From NCBI GenBank assembly GCA_020852655.1, contig JADZAI010000099.1, positions 1 to 64,000 on the forward strand: a DNA stretch of 64,000 nucleotides. The letters are read 5' to 3'. Origin of the DNA: Alphaproteobacteria bacterium (GTDB taxonomy: Bacteria > Pseudomonadota > Alphaproteobacteria > Micropepsales > Micropepsaceae). Below, one piece after another: positions 1 to 10,961 of the stretch. The notes under the pieces were generated by a model, which saw only the letters and a list, made by a program, of their open reading frames with translations, made no database searches and had not been told where the DNA came from. The stretch's first letter is position 1. Each line of letters starts with the position of its first letter. A program made the translations under genes and the position numbers.

Positions 1-1
1 C

Positions 2-1831
<1,830 letters not shown>

Positions 1832-1907
1832 GGAGGGAGTACGGGCTGAGCAAGTGTGGCCGGCGGCGGAGAACCGCCGGCCTCCCCGGAGCGAGCGCAA
1901 AGCAGGT

Positions 1908-2093
1908 TCAGCCTTTGTCCTCGCCTTCGCCGGACGGGCCATCCTCCGCCTCGTCCGCCCTGCCGGCGATGACATAGCCGCCCTTCAGCCAGCGGTTGAG
2001 GTCGACATCGGCGCAGCGGGCCGAGCAGAAGGGCTTGAAGCGCTGGGCCTGCGGTTTGCCGCAGATCGTGCAGGCCCGGACCGGTGCCGTCAT
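1908..2093 (-). CDS. yacG: DNA gyrase inhibitor YacG (zinc ribbon)
   Basis: A 61-residue YacG-family protein. The zinc-ligand pattern is CTICG near the N-terminus followed by FCSARCA, the four-Cys ribbon of the family, and the tail is acidic and low complexity. In E. coli YacG binds GyrB and inhibits gyrase. The start ATG overlaps the rng stop by 4 bp, so it is probably translationally coupled as the last gene of an infA-maf-rng-yacG operon. Confidence 0.93.
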   Translation of the reverse strand: MTAPVRACTICGKPQAQRFKPFCSARCADVDLNRWLKGGYVIAGRADEAEDGPSGEGEDKG

Positions 2094-3613
2094 TCGCCGG
2101 CTGCGGCGGCGACACGCGGCGCTTCGGCGATGACCTCGAAGCGGTCGCGGACCCAGCCCTCGCGTGCCTCGATGCGGAAGCGGCCGCCGATGCGCTCACG
2201 CAACCGCTTCAGCACCACCGCCTCGTCGCTGATCCAGCGGATGATCTCCGGGTGCGCCACGCAGTTGACGACCCGGCCGGGATTGGCGCGCGCCGCGCGC
2301 TCGATCTGGCGCAGCAGTTCGTTGGCGACCGTCGGCACGGTGCGGACCCGCCCGCCCGCCAGCGCACCGCGATAGGGTTCGGTCAGGAACTTCACCATCG
2401 GGTCGCGCACGCGCTTGCGCGTCATCTCGACCAGGCCGAACTCCGACATCGGCGCGATCTGCGTCGGCACGCGGTCGCGGCCGAGGCCCATGGCGAGCGT
2501 CTGCATCACCCGCGCGATGTTCTCGGGGTTCGACTGGTGGATGAAGTCGATCACCACCAGCCCGCCGATGGCGCGCAGGCGCAACTGGCGGCCGATCTCG
2601 GCGGCGGCATCCTGGTTGATGCGGAAGCTCGTCTCCTCAAGGCCCGAGGAGGCGGTGAAGCTGCCCGAGTTCACGTCGATGGCGGTCAGCGCCTCGGTCG
2701 TTTCGATGGTGATCCAGCCGCCCGACGACAGCGGCACGCGCGGCTGGAGCAGCGATTCGATCTCCTCCTCGATGCCCGCGACCTCGAACAGATCGGCGCC
2801 GTCGTAGAAGACGATCTTCTCCAGGATTTCCGGCATCGCCTCGGCGGCATAGGCGCGCGCCTCGGAGAGCGCCGCCGCGTCGTCGATGACGATGCGGTCG
2901 GTCTCGGCCCGCACGCAGTCGCGCAGCGCGCGGGCGACGGGATCGAGGTCGCAATAGAGCGTGGACGGCACGCGGGCGTGCTTCTTGCGCTCTTCCAGCT
3001 CGCGCCAGGCGATGGCCAGGCGTTCGGCGTCCTCGCGCAGTTCGGCCTCGCCGGCCCCCACCGCCACGGTGCGCACGATATAGCCGGCCCCCGGGACCAT
3101 GCCCGGCTGGCCCTCGAAACCCTCGACGATGGCGATCAGCCGCCGCCGCTCGGGCTCGTCCTCGATGCGGCGCGACAGGGCGACGCCATGCTGGTTCGGC
3201 ACCAGCACGAGCAGCCGGCCGGGAATCGTGACGTTGGCGGAAAGGCGTGCGCCCTTTTCGCCGATCGGGTCCTTGATCACCTGGGTGAAGATCGCCTGGC
3301 CCTCATGGACGCAGTCGCCGATCTCGGGCAGCGCATCCTGGAAGCCGGGGAGATCGGCGAGGCAGCGTGCCTCCTTCGCCCCCAGGAACCCGGCGCGGTC
3401 GAGCCCGATCTCCACGAAGGCGGCCTGCATCGCCGGCAGGACCCGCTGCACCCGCCCCAGGATTATGTTGCCCAGGACGCTGTGCCCGGCCCGCCCCCCG
3501 CCGTCGGGCAGGCCGGCGGTTCGTTCGATGTGGAATTCGTCCAGGCGGTCGTCCGCCGTCACGGCGATACGGGTCTCCCCGACGCCGACATTGATCAAAA
3601 TTTCGTTCGCCAT
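2090..3613 (-). CDS. rng: Ribonuclease E/G family endoribonuclease
   Basis: A 507-residue RNase G-length protein involved in 16S rRNA 5' maturation and mRNA decay. The start at 3613 gives the usual N-terminus [15 protein letters not shown]. The frame stays open further upstream, but that extension overlaps maf and looks non-native. An S1-like RNA-binding region ([23 protein letters not shown]) lies near residues 50-75. The catalytic core shows AIDVNSG and VVIDFIH with the metal-binding Asp residues. The long unstructured C-terminus of RNase E is absent, so RNase G fits best. It lies 35 bp downstream of maf. Confidence 0.93.
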   Translation of the reverse strand: MANEILINVGVGETRIAVTADDRLDEFHIERTAGLPDGGGRAGHSVLGNIILGRVQRVLPAMQAAFVEIGLDRAGFLGAKEARCLADLPGFQDALPEIGDCVHEGQAIFTQVIKDPIGEKGARLSANVTIPGRLLVLVPNQHGVALSRRIEDEPERRRLIAIVEGFEGQPGMVPGAGYIVRTVAVGAGEAELREDAERLAIAWRELEERKKHARVPSTLYCDLDPVARALRDCVRAETDRIVIDDAAALSEARAYAAEAMPEILEKIVFYDGADLFEVAGIEEEIESLLQPRVPLSSGGWITIETTEALTAIDVNSGSFTASSGLEETSFRINQDAAAEIGRQLRLRAIGGLVVIDFIHQSNPENIARVMQTLAMGLGRDRVPTQIAPMSEFGLVEMTRKRVRDPMVKFLTEPYRGALAGGRVRTVPTVANELLRQIERAARANPGRVVNCVAHPEIIRWISDEAVVLKRLRERIGGRFRIEAREGWVRDRFEVIAEAPRVAAAAGE

Positions 3614-3648
3614 GCGAAACGGACTCAGATTCGTGTGTTTCCTTGAGG

Positions 3649-4248
3649 TCAGCTTAACGTGGCCGTCATGAAACCCAAGCCCGCCAGAAGCGAAATCGTC
3701 TCGGCCAGCGGCAGTCCGACAACCCCCGAATAGGAGCCGTTCAGGCTGGGGATAAAGGCCGCGGCACGGCCCTGAATGGCGTATCCGCCCGCTTTTCCGA
3801 GGCCTTCGCCGCATCCGGCATAGGCCTCGACCTCCTCGCGGGTCAGCCGCTTCATCTTGACGCGGGTCGAGACGACGCGGCTGTGCACCCGTCCTGAGAC
3901 TGCCGCGACGGCAATCGCCGTATGCACCACATGGCTGCGGCCCGAGAGCAGGCCGAGGCAGGCCTTCACCTCGGTCGGGTTCTCGGCCTTGGGCAGGATG
4001 CGCCGGCCGCAGGCGACCACGGTATCGGCGGCGAGCACCAGCCAGTCCGCCTCGCCCGCCAGTTTCGCCCGTGCCGCCTCGGCCTTGGCGCAGGCGATGC
4101 GCAGGGCATGCGGGCGCGGCAGTTCGTCCTTCAGCGGCGTCTCGTCGATGTCGGCCGGGGCGACGGCATCCGGCACGATGCCGGCCTGGCGCAGCAATTC
4201 CACCCGGCGCGGGCTGGCGCTCGCCAGGATCAGGCGCAGGGCGGCCAC
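3649..4248 (-). CDS. maf: Maf-family nucleoside triphosphate pyrophosphatase
   Basis: A 199-residue Maf/YhdE-type NTP pyrophosphatase that hydrolyses non-canonical or modified nucleotides to the monophosphate. The N-terminal signature LILASASPRRVELLRQAG and the central LAADTVV segment with its metal-binding Asp are both present. It begins 7 bp after infA and is followed by rng, the usual alphaproteobacterial order. Confidence 0.93.
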   Translation of the reverse strand: MAALRLILASASPRRVELLRQAGIVPDAVAPADIDETPLKDELPRPHALRIACAKAEAARAKLAGEADWLVLAADTVVACGRRILPKAENPTEVKACLGLLSGRSHVVHTAIAVAAVSGRVHSRVVSTRVKMKRLTREEVEAYAGCGEGLGKAGGYAIQGRAAAFIPSLNGSYSGVVGLPLAETISLLAGLGFMTATLS

Positions 4249-4255
4249 GCGCGGC

Positions 4256-4474
4256 CTATTTGAAACGGAAGATGATCCGGCCCTTGGTCAGATCGTAGGG
4301 CGTCATGGCGACCAGCACCTTGTCGCCCGCCAGCACGCGGATGCGGTTCTTGCGCATCTTGCCCGCGGTGTGGGCGATCAGCACGTGGTCGTTCTCCAGC
4401 TTCACGCGGAACGTGGCGTTGGGCAGCAACTCCAGCACCGTGCCGGGAAACTCGAGCAGTTCTTCTTTTGCCAT
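4256..4474 (-). CDS. infA: Translation initiation factor IF-1
   Basis: A 72-residue IF-1 consisting of a single S1/OB-fold domain, beginning [15 protein letters not shown] and containing the family motif [16 protein letters not shown]. It binds the A site of the 30S subunit during initiation. It is the first gene of the infA-maf-rng-yacG run, so a promoter is expected in 4475-4630, upstream on the minus strand. Confidence 0.98.
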   Translation of the reverse strand: MAKEELLEFPGTVLELLPNATFRVKLENDHVLIAHTAGKMRKNRIRVLAGDKVLVAMTPYDLTKGRIIFRFK

Positions 4475-4633
4475 TCCTCACCGGGACATGAGCGGACGGG
4501 CGCCCGCGAAGGCAGGGCGAAATGGCACCAAAAGGCCGCAAGATCAAGGGACGCAGCGTGGACTCGGTGCAACGGCCTCGCGCGCGGTCGCCGTGCTAGA
4601 CCTTAGGGGGCGTCCCCGGCCCCGAAGGTCATC

Positions 4634-5158
4634 ATGCCCGGCACCCTCCCCTGCCACGTCGCGGTCAGCCCGGCGGCCCCGCACGAGCGCCCCCTCGTCG
4701 AAGGGCTGTTCCAGTTCTATGCCTACGACTTCTCGGAATTCGCCGCGCCCGATTCCCCCGATTTCGACTTCGATGCGAGCGGCCGTTTCGCGCCCTACGC
4801 CTATCTGGACAGCTACTGGCGCGAGGAGGGCCGCGTTCCCCTGCTGATCCGCATCGACGGCCGCCTCGCCGGTTTCGCCCTGCTCAACCGCCACTCGCAC
4901 CGGGGCGGCGCTATCGAGCGCAACATGGCGGAATTCTTCGTCGCCCGCCGCTTCCGACGCCGGGGCGTGGCGCAGGAGGCGCTGCGCCGGATCCTTGCCG
5001 ATTTCCCCGGCGCCTGGGAGATCGCCGTGTCGGAGCGCAACACGGGCGCCCTCGCCTTCTGGCCGCGCGCCATCGCTGCCGCGGGCATCGCCGGCGTCGC
5101 GCGGGTCGAAGGCGACGGCACGCAGTGGCGCGGCCCGATCTATTGCTTTCGCGCCTGA
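4634..5158 (+). CDS. GNAT-family N-acetyltransferase
   Basis: A 174-residue GNAT-fold protein. The acetyl-CoA-binding motif A is visible as EFFVARRFRRRGVAQEAL, matching the R/Q-x-x-G-x-G/A pattern, followed by SERNTGALAFW, typical of motif B. The substrate is not predictable. It lies divergently upstream of infA, inside an otherwise conserved housekeeping block, together with a second unrelated GNAT gene. Confidence 0.85.
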   Translation: MPGTLPCHVAVSPAAPHERPLVEGLFQFYAYDFSEFAAPDSPDFDFDASGRFAPYAYLDSYWREEGRVPLLIRIDGRLAGFALLNRHSHRGGAIERNMAEFFVARRFRRRGVAQEALRRILADFPGAWEIAVSERNTGALAFWPRAIAAAGIAGVARVEGDGTQWRGPIYCFRA

Positions 5159-5291
5159 GGCGGCTTCCACGTCGCCCGATCATGGGGCATTATCTCTCCG
5201 GCTGGGCGCTTTGGGCGTTACGAGTTGCGGTGCTGGCGATCGACGGCATGACATCCTCCCCAGCCATCCTCGACTTCAGGCCCGGACCCCA

Positions 5292-5864
5292 TTGTTCAGC
5301 GCGCTTGACCTGATCGACGCACCCGATGCGGACGAACTGGCGCAGGTCGTCCGCCTGCTGCGCGCCTATCGCCAATGGCTGCGGCGCCGCTACAAGGGCA
5401 TGAACGACATCGTCCGCAGCCTGTTCGATCCGCTGGCGTGGGAAGACGAGCTCGACAATCTCGCCACGCACTACGCCTCGCCCAACGCCGCCCTGCTGCT
5501 CGCCCGCGGCGACGGCGTGCCGGTCGGCTGCGTCGCCTTCCGTCCGCTGGAGGGCGATGTCTGCGAGATGAAGCGGCTCTTCGTGCACCCGCAATACCAG
5601 GGACACGGCGTGGCGCTCCGCATGATCGAGCGCCTCGCGACCATCGCCGGCCATCGCGGCTATAATGTCGTCCGCCTCGAAACCGGGCCGCGCCAGACCG
5701 AAGCGCAGGCGCTCTATGTCCGCCTCGAACTGAAGCGCATCGATCCCTATTACGCCTGCTCGCCGTGGTCGCGCGAGAACGTGCTCTTCTACGAGGGCAC
5801 GCCGGACGGCATCGCGGCGCGCGCCGGCGCCCGTCTCGACGCCCGCGGCCGCGTCGCCGCGTAG
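5292..5864 (+). CDS. GNAT-family N-acetyltransferase
   Basis: A GNAT protein of about 191 residues. Motif A reads EMKRLFVHPQYQGHGVALRM (Q-G-H-G-V-A), followed by RLETGPRQTEAQALY. No ATG lies near the expected N-terminus. The in-frame TTG at 5292, giving LFSALDLIDAPDADEL, is my best start; the frame remains open further upstream but there overlaps the preceding GNAT gene. It ends directly at the stop of the convergent phosphatase gene. The substrate is unknown. Confidence 0.78.
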   Translation: MFSALDLIDAPDADELAQVVRLLRAYRQWLRRRYKGMNDIVRSLFDPLAWEDELDNLATHYASPNAALLLARGDGVPVGCVAFRPLEGDVCEMKRLFVHPQYQGHGVALRMIERLATIAGHRGYNVVRLETGPRQTEAQALYVRLELKRIDPYYACSPWSRENVLFYEGTPDGIAARAGARLDARGRVAA

Positions 5865-6308
5865 CTACACCGGCGCGAAGCGGGCCTTGATGCGCTTCAG
5901 CAGCCCGTCGCGGACGCCGCGATAGGCTTCGAGGCGCTGTTCGCGCGTCCCTTCCTGGGCGGTGAGGTCGAAGGTCGGCCAGTATTCCGCCTCGACCGCG
6001 ATGGCGCGCGTGAACTCGAGCGCCTTGTGATGCGCTTCGGGCGACAGCGAAACGATCAAGTCGAAGCTCGCATCCTCCAGCTCCTCGAAGGTCTTGGGCT
6101 TGTGCGCGTGGATGTCGATGCCGATCTCGCCCAGCGCCTCGACCGCGAGCGGATCGAGCTCGGCCGTCTTCACGCCGGCGGAATCGACATAGGTGAACTT
6201 GCCGTAGAGATGGCGGAACAGCGCCGCGGCCATCGGCGAGCGCACCGCGTTGAACGTACACGCGAAGAGCACTGCGTCCGGCAGATCCTCCCCGTTCGGC
6301 CCCTTCAT
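5865..6308 (-). CDS. Low-molecular-weight protein tyrosine phosphatase-like protein
   Basis: A 147-residue LMW-PTP/arsenate-reductase-fold protein. The P-loop is CTFNAVRSP, matching C-x5-R-S, and a C-terminal Asp in YWPTFDLT fits the general acid. It is the third gene of a hisD-UPF0262-phosphatase operon, overlapping the preceding gene by 4 bp. The family is often labelled ArsC, but no other ars gene is nearby, so tyrosine phosphatase is the safer label. Confidence 0.85.
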   Translation of the reverse strand: MKGPNGEDLPDAVLFACTFNAVRSPMAAALFRHLYGKFTYVDSAGVKTAELDPLAVEALGEIGIDIHAHKPKTFEELEDASFDLIVSLSPEAHHKALEFTRAIAVEAEYWPTFDLTAQEGTREQRLEAYRGVRDGLLKRIKARFAPV

Positions 6309-6793
6309 GAGCTCAGCGTGTCGTCCCGGGCGTGCAGCGCACAGATGAGGGTGAACAGCCGCCGCGCCGTGTCGTGGTCGACCTCGATCTTGCCGGCGAG
6401 GCGTTCCTGGAGGACCTGGCTGCCTTCGTTGTGCAGGCCGCGGCGGCCCATGTCGATCGCCTCGATCTGCGACGGCGCCGCGGTCTTGATCGCCTTGTAG
6501 TAGCTGTCGCAGATGAAGAAATAATCCTTCACGATCTTCCGGAACGGGGTCAGCGACAGCATGACCCTGCCATGCGGCGCGCGCGCTTCGGTCTGGACGT
6601 CGAAGACGAGCCGCCCCTGTTCCAGCGCGAGGCGCAGCACATAGGGCCCGCCATGCGAGCCCGCCGGCCGGAACGAGTTCGCTTCCAGCAGATCGAAGAT
6701 CGCGACGCGCCGTTCCTGCTCGACATCGGCGCTCGCCGCCTGGAGGCTCTCGGCATCGAGCTCGATGTCGACCAGGCGGAAGGGCTTGCTCAT
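6305..6793 (-). CDS. UPF0262 family protein
   Basis: A 162-residue protein of the UPF0262 family (function unknown), found mainly in Alphaproteobacteria. The characteristic core [20 protein letters not shown] and the segment [14 protein letters not shown] are present. It overlaps hisD and the phosphatase gene by 4 bp on each side, indicating translational coupling in one operon. Confidence 0.9.
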   Translation of the reverse strand: MSKPFRLVDIELDAESLQAASADVEQERRVAIFDLLEANSFRPAGSHGGPYVLRLALEQGRLVFDVQTEARAPHGRVMLSLTPFRKIVKDYFFICDSYYKAIKTAAPSQIEAIDMGRRGLHNEGSQVLQERLAGKIEVDHDTARRLFTLICALHARDDTLSS

Positions 6794-8094
6794 CGGTTCA
6801 GCCGGATCGCGACGCTGCGGGCGTGGGCGGGCAGGCCCTCGCTTTCGGCCAGCGCGACCGCCGCCGGGCCGATCGCCGCGAGCCCTTCGGCATCGCAGCG
6901 CACCAGCGTCGTGCGCTTCATGAAGTCGAGCACGCCGAGGCCCGAGGCGAAGCGTGCGGTGCGCGAGGTCGGCAGCACATGGTTCGGCCCGGCGACATAA
7001 TCGCCGATCGCTTCGGGCGTATGACGGCCGAGGAAGATCGCGCCGGCATTGGAGATCCGCGCCGCCAGCCCGTCGGGATCGGCGACCGCCAGCTCCAGAT
7101 GCTCCGGCGCGATCGCATCGACCAGCGGCACCGCCTCGTTCAGATTCCCCACCACGATGATCGCGCCGTTCGCCTCCCAGCTCGCGCGCGCCGTGCCCTC
7201 ACGCAGCGCACCTTTCAGCTCGGACTCGACGGCCCGCGCCACGGCGTCGGCGAAGGCCGCGTCGTCGGTGATGAGGATGGCCTGCGCCGAGGCGTCATGC
7301 TCGGCCTGGCTCAGCAGGTCGGCGGCGATCCAGGCCGGGTCGTTCTGAGCATCCGCGACCACCAGGATCTCCGATGGCCCCGCGATCATGTCGATGCCGA
7401 CCTGGCCGAACACCCGCCGCTTCGCCGCCGCGACATAGGCGTTGCCGGGGCCGGTGATCTTGTCGACCGGGCGGATCGTGGCGGTGCCGTAGGCGAGCGC
7501 CGCGATCGCCTGCGCCCCGCCGATCCGGTAGATTTCGGTGACGCCGCTGAGCTTCGCGGCGGCGAAGACCAGCGGGTTCAGCCTCCCGTCCGGCGTCGGC
7601 ACGCACATCGCGATGCGCTTGACGCCCGCGACCGACGCCGGCACCGCATTCATCAGCACGCTCGAAGGATAGGCCGCCGTGCCGCCCGGCACGTAGATCC
7701 CCGCTGCCGCGACCGGCGTCCAGCGCGCCCCTAGCCCGATGCCGGCGCCGTCGACATAGTCGATCGGGCCGGGCATCTGGCGCGCGTGGAAGGCGCGGAT
7801 GCGCGCCGCCGCCAGCTCCAGCGCCGCCAGCGCCTCCGCCGAGGCACCCGCCGCCGCGGCATCGATCTCCGCCGCCGGCATGCGCAGCGTCCCAGGCGTC
7901 AGCGTCAGGCGGTCCCAGCGCGCCGTGTAGTCGCAGAGCGCGGCGTCGCCCCGCGCCCGCACGTCGGCGATGATGGCGGCGGCGGCGGCATCGACATCCT
8001 CCACCGTCTCGCGGGCGAGGCTCAGCAGATGGTCGAAGGCGGCCGCAAATCCGGGGTCGCGCGTGGCGAGGCGTAGGGTCATCGGAGCGGACAT
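6790..8094 (-). CDS. hisD: Histidinol dehydrogenase
   Basis: HisD oxidises L-histidinol to L-histidine through the aldehyde, with two NAD+ and a zinc ion. The start at 8094 gives [15 protein letters not shown] and 434 residues, the usual length. The core shows [21 protein letters not shown] with metal and active-site residues, and APEHLELAV with the catalytic Glu-His pair. It leads the hisD-UPF0262-phosphatase operon. The normal upstream partner DUF2948 is separated from it here by the hipBA insertion. Confidence 0.96.
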   Translation of the reverse strand: MSAPMTLRLATRDPGFAAAFDHLLSLARETVEDVDAAAAAIIADVRARGDAALCDYTARWDRLTLTPGTLRMPAAEIDAAAAGASAEALAALELAAARIRAFHARQMPGPIDYVDGAGIGLGARWTPVAAAGIYVPGGTAAYPSSVLMNAVPASVAGVKRIAMCVPTPDGRLNPLVFAAAKLSGVTEIYRIGGAQAIAALAYGTATIRPVDKITGPGNAYVAAAKRRVFGQVGIDMIAGPSEILVVADAQNDPAWIAADLLSQAEHDASAQAILITDDAAFADAVARAVESELKGALREGTARASWEANGAIIVVGNLNEAVPLVDAIAPEHLELAVADPDGLAARISNAGAIFLGRHTPEAIGDYVAGPNHVLPTSRTARFASGLGVLDFMKRTTLVRCDAEGLAAIGPAAVALAESEGLPAHARSVAIRLNR

Positions 8095-8197
8095 GTGCCG
8101 GACGCCGCCCGGGGGATCAATGGCGCCCTTGCGCCGGGCCGTAGCGTCAGCCCTGCGAAAACGGCGCATCGTGGCACTGGGCGCGGGCGTGCGCGTT

Positions 8198-8316
8198 GAT
8201 CCATAAATAGAGCGTCACGCTGTTCCATGATCTGTTTATGGATCAAATCCTTGACATCACCCTACGAACGATCCATAAATAGTCCATTATAGCCCTTCCC
8301 GGTCTATTTATGGATC
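8198..8316 (+). promoter_or_regulatory. Four-site operator array of the hipBA-like module
   Basis: Four copies of the 13-mer CTATTTATGGATC in alternating orientation: 8198-8210 (reverse), 8232-8244 (forward, one mismatch), 8270-8282 (reverse) and 8304-8316 (forward). Each reverse/forward pair has exactly 21 bp between the arms, so the array is two copies of the same inverted repeat. Position and AT-richness fit HipB-type autoregulatory operators. Binding by the HTH protein is inferred. Confidence 0.82.
8251..8279 (+). promoter_or_regulatory. Putative sigma-70 promoter of hipBA
   Basis: A perfect -35 TTGACA (8251-8256) is followed after 17 bp by CATAAA (8274-8279). The -10 element lies inside the third operator copy, so bound repressor would occlude RNA polymerase. 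The downstream leader to the ATG at 8323 is about 35 nt. Confidence 0.6.
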
Positions 8317-8322
8317 ATACCC

Positions 8323-8661
8323 ATGACGAAGCCCGCGCTTCGCCCCTATTCCCGCTACAGTCGCGAGGCTGTGCAGCTCCTCGGTCGGTCGATCCGGCGC
8401 GCCCGGATCGAGAAGAAGCTGACCGTCGCCGAGCTCGCCACCCGGGCCGGCCTCTCGCGCGGGCTGATGCAGCGCATCGAGCAGGGCGATCCCGGTTGCG
8501 GCATCGGCCCGGTCTTCGAGACCGCCGCCATCGTCGGCATCCGCCTGTTCGAAGCCGACCAGGCCGGCCTCAGCGCCATGACCGCCGCCAACGACGCCGC
8601 CCTCACGCTGCTGCCCAGGGCCGTGCGCCCGGCCCGTCCGGAGATCGACGATGACTTCTGA
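8323..8661 (+). CDS. HipB-like HTH antitoxin / repressor
   Basis: A 112-residue XRE/Cro-type helix-turn-helix protein. The HTH spans roughly residues 18-60 (LGRSIRRARIEKKLTVAELA then GLSRGLMQRIEQGDP). It sits directly upstream of a HipA-like kinase gene with an 11-bp overlap, the standard antitoxin-toxin arrangement. It probably binds the four-site operator upstream and neutralises the kinase. Confidence 0.85.
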   Translation: MTKPALRPYSRYSREAVQLLGRSIRRARIEKKLTVAELATRAGLSRGLMQRIEQGDPGCGIGPVFETAAIVGIRLFEADQAGLSAMTAANDAALTLLPRAVRPARPEIDDDF

Positions 8662-9937
8662 CGCCGCCTATCGCGAAGCCTTCGTCTGGGTCTGGCTGCC
8701 CGGCGCGACGACGCCGGTCGTCGCCGGCCGCCTCGATGCGATCGGCGGCCAGCTCATCTTCACCTATGGCCGCTCCTATCTCGCGCGCCCGGAGGCGATC
8801 CCGCTCTACGAGCCCGAGCTGCCGCTGCGACCCGGTCCCCTGCCCCTCCTCAACGGCCTCGCGATGCCGAGCGCCATCCGCGACGGCGCTCCCGATGCCT
8901 GGGGCCGCCGCGTCATCATCAACCGCAAGCTCGGCGCGGCGGGGAAAGCTGTCGACCCCGCCACCTTCGACGAGCTCACCTTCCTCCTCGAATCCGGTTC
9001 CGACCGCATCGGCGCCCTCGATTTCCAGGCCTCGCCTACCCTGTATGTCCCGCGCGAGAGCGGCGGCGCGACGCTCGACGAATTGCTCAGCGCCGCCGAG
9101 AGCGTCGAGAACGGCGTGCCGCTCAGCCCCGAGCTCGACCTGGCCCTGCTTCACGGCAGCTCGATCGGCGGCGCCCGGCCCAAGGCGCTCATCGACGACG
9201 GCGACACCAAATACATCGCCAAATTCTCCTCGCAGAACGACCTTTACGCGGTCGTGAAGGCCGAGTTCGTCGCCATGCGCCTCGCCGCGAAATGCGGCCT
9301 CGACGTCGCGCCGGTGATGCTGCGGCGCACCGCCGGCAAGGACGTGCTGCTGATCGAGCGCTTCGACCGCACCCGGGTCGCCGCGGGCTGGCGCCGCCAC
9401 ATCCTCATCTCGGCGCTGACCCTGCTCGAGCTCGACGAGATGAACGCGCGCTACGCCTCCTACGAGGATTTCGCGACCATCGTCCGCCACCGCTTCGTGC
9501 AGCCGAAGCAGACGCTGCGCGAGCTCTTCGCGCGCCTCGTCTTCAACATCCTCTGCGGCAACACCGACGACCACGCACGCAACCACGCCGCCTTCTGGAC
9601 CGGCAGGGATCTGGAGCTGACGCCCGCCTACGACATCTGCCCGCAGGCCCGCGCAGGCGGCGAAGCCGGCCAGGCGATGCTGATCCGCGGCACCTCGAAT
9701 CTCAGCCGCCTCGACATCTGCCTCGCCGCCGCGCCGGGCTTCCTCCTCGGCGCGGACGACGCGCAGGCGATCGCCGCGGCGCAGATCCGCACGATCCGGA
9801 ACCACTGGGACGAAACCTGCGACGAAGCCGGCCTCACCCCGGTCGACCGCGCCCTGATGTGGCGCCGCCAATTCCTCAACCCCTTCGCCTTCGAGGGCAG
9901 CCCCGAGCTCCAGCGTCTCCTGGACGCAGGCGCCTAG
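8651..9937 (+). CDS. HipA-like Ser/Thr kinase toxin
   Basis: A 428-residue HipA-family kinase. The Gly-rich loop SIGGARPK (residues 171-178) keeps the Ser that is autophosphorylated in E. coli HipA (SIAGAQEK). K191 in YIAKFSS fits the ATP lysine. The catalytic loop NTDDHARN (304-311) has the catalytic Asp and Mg-binding Asn, and PAYDICP (325-331) is the DFG-like segment. Known HipA toxins phosphorylate glutamyl- or other aminoacyl-tRNA synthetases and induce dormancy; the target here is unknown. All catalytic residues look intact, so it is probably active. Confidence 0.9.
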   Translation: MTSDAAYREAFVWVWLPGATTPVVAGRLDAIGGQLIFTYGRSYLARPEAIPLYEPELPLRPGPLPLLNGLAMPSAIRDGAPDAWGRRVIINRKLGAAGKAVDPATFDELTFLLESGSDRIGALDFQASPTLYVPRESGGATLDELLSAAESVENGVPLSPELDLALLHGSSIGGARPKALIDDGDTKYIAKFSSQNDLYAVVKAEFVAMRLAAKCGLDVAPVMLRRTAGKDVLLIERFDRTRVAAGWRRHILISALTLLELDEMNARYASYEDFATIVRHRFVQPKQTLRELFARLVFNILCGNTDDHARNHAAFWTGRDLELTPAYDICPQARAGGEAGQAMLIRGTSNLSRLDICLAAAPGFLLGADDAQAIAAAQIRTIRNHWDETCDEAGLTPVDRALMWRRQFLNPFAFEGSPELQRLLDAGA

Positions 9938-10035
9938 TCCAAGCGCTGCCGAAAAAAAATCCCGCGCCGCTGTCGGATTCCGGCCGCGTGGATCGTCCTC
10001 AGGCTGTAACCCGTTCTACGGTACAGGAGGCCGTC

Positions 10036-10509
10036 ATGCCGAGCATTCAGCCCTTTCTTTGGTACGCCAAGGAAGCCGAGGAAGCCGCGCGCTTCTATAC
10101 GTCGATCTTCCCCGATTCGCGGATCGACTCCGTCACCGCCATGCCGTCGGATTCGCCGTCCGGCCCCGCCGGTTCGGTCATTGTCGTCGCATTCACGCTG
10201 ATGGGCTCGCCGATGACCGCGATGAGCGCCGGCCCGTTCGATCCCTTCAACCACGCCATCTCGCTGATGGTCGAATGCGACACCCAGGCCGAGATCGACC
10301 GCTTCTACGGTGCCCTGCTGGACGGCGGCGCGGAGGAGAATTGCGGCTGGGTGCGCGACCGCTACGGCCTGAGCTGGCAGATCGTGCCGCGCGTGCTGAA
10401 CCAATTCATGCGCTCCCCCGACCGCCCCGCCGCCAAGCGCGCCACCGACGCCATGCTGCAAATGAAGAAGCTCGACCTCGCCAAGCTGGAAGCCGCCTAC
10501 CGCGGCTGA
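10036..10509 (+). CDS. PhnB-like VOC superfamily protein
   Basis: A 157-residue protein of the vicinal-oxygen-chelate fold, PhnB/'3-demethylubiquinone methyltransferase-like' group, beginning MPSIQPFLWYAKEAEEAARF. The start is fixed by the strong ribosome-binding site AGGAGG at 10025-10030. The 'methyltransferase' label common in this family is unlikely to be literal. It follows hipA by about 100 bp and converges on the DUF2948 gene. The substrate is unknown. Confidence 0.85.
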   Translation: MPSIQPFLWYAKEAEEAARFYTSIFPDSRIDSVTAMPSDSPSGPAGSVIVVAFTLMGSPMTAMSAGPFDPFNHAISLMVECDTQAEIDRFYGALLDGGAEENCGWVRDRYGLSWQIVPRVLNQFMRSPDRPAAKRATDAMLQMKKLDLAKLEAAYRG

Positions 10510-10522
10510 CGCTGGGCTTACG

Positions 10523-10960
10523 TCACCCCAGATCGTGCTGTGGCCGGGCCTTGGCGGCCCAGGCGGTGGTGAGGTCGTCGAGACGGACCTCCAGCGCCTC
10601 GACATGCAGTCTGACCGCGCCGCCGCCCGAGAAACTGAGCAGCACGGCGCCCGGCCCGTCGGCGGCGCCCTCGAACGTCACCGCCAGCAGCGACAGCACG
10701 GCGTCCCGTGCGCCCTGCCGGATGCGCGCGACCTCGGCCCGCGTCACGCCCTCGACATGCAGCCCGGCGCGCACCCGTTCGCCCCGCCCGCCGGCCCGTC
10801 CGGCCTCCCAGCGATAGCGGTTGAGGACGCAGGCGAAGCGGCGCGCCTTCGGCAGCCAAGCGATGTCGCCGACCTTCAGCACCGCGTCCTGGAGCAGGGC
10901 CGAGAGCGAGGCCAGATCCTCGGCATCCCCGGCGACCAGCTTCAGCGGCGCATCGGCCAT
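10523..10960 (-). CDS. DUF2948 family protein
   Basis: A 145-residue conserved alphaproteobacterial protein, beginning MADAPLKLVAGDAEDL. I recognise it as DUF2948 from its sequence pattern and its fixed place directly after murA and normally before hisD. Its start lies 1 bp from the murA stop, so the two are co-transcribed. The function is unknown. Confidence 0.82.
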   Translation of the reverse strand: MADAPLKLVAGDAEDLASLSALLQDAVLKVGDIAWLPKARRFACVLNRYRWEAGRAGGRGERVRAGLHVEGVTRAEVARIRQGARDAVLSLLAVTFEGAADGPGAVLLSFSGGGAVRLHVEALEVRLDDLTTAWAAKARPQHDLG

Positions 10961-10961
10961 G

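Noticed and set aside
2084-3646. Long open frame on the plus strand opposite rng
   Set aside because: High G+C gives long antisense frames. The minus-strand product is a clear RNase G with catalytic motifs. The same applies to 8603-9871, 10821-12263, 31144-32502, 31944-34118, 35895-37754, 38965-40863 and 41540-43906.
5865-6308. Arsenate reductase of an ars operon
   Set aside because: The fold is shared, but there is no arsR, arsB/acr3 or arsH nearby, and the gene sits in the hisD operon.
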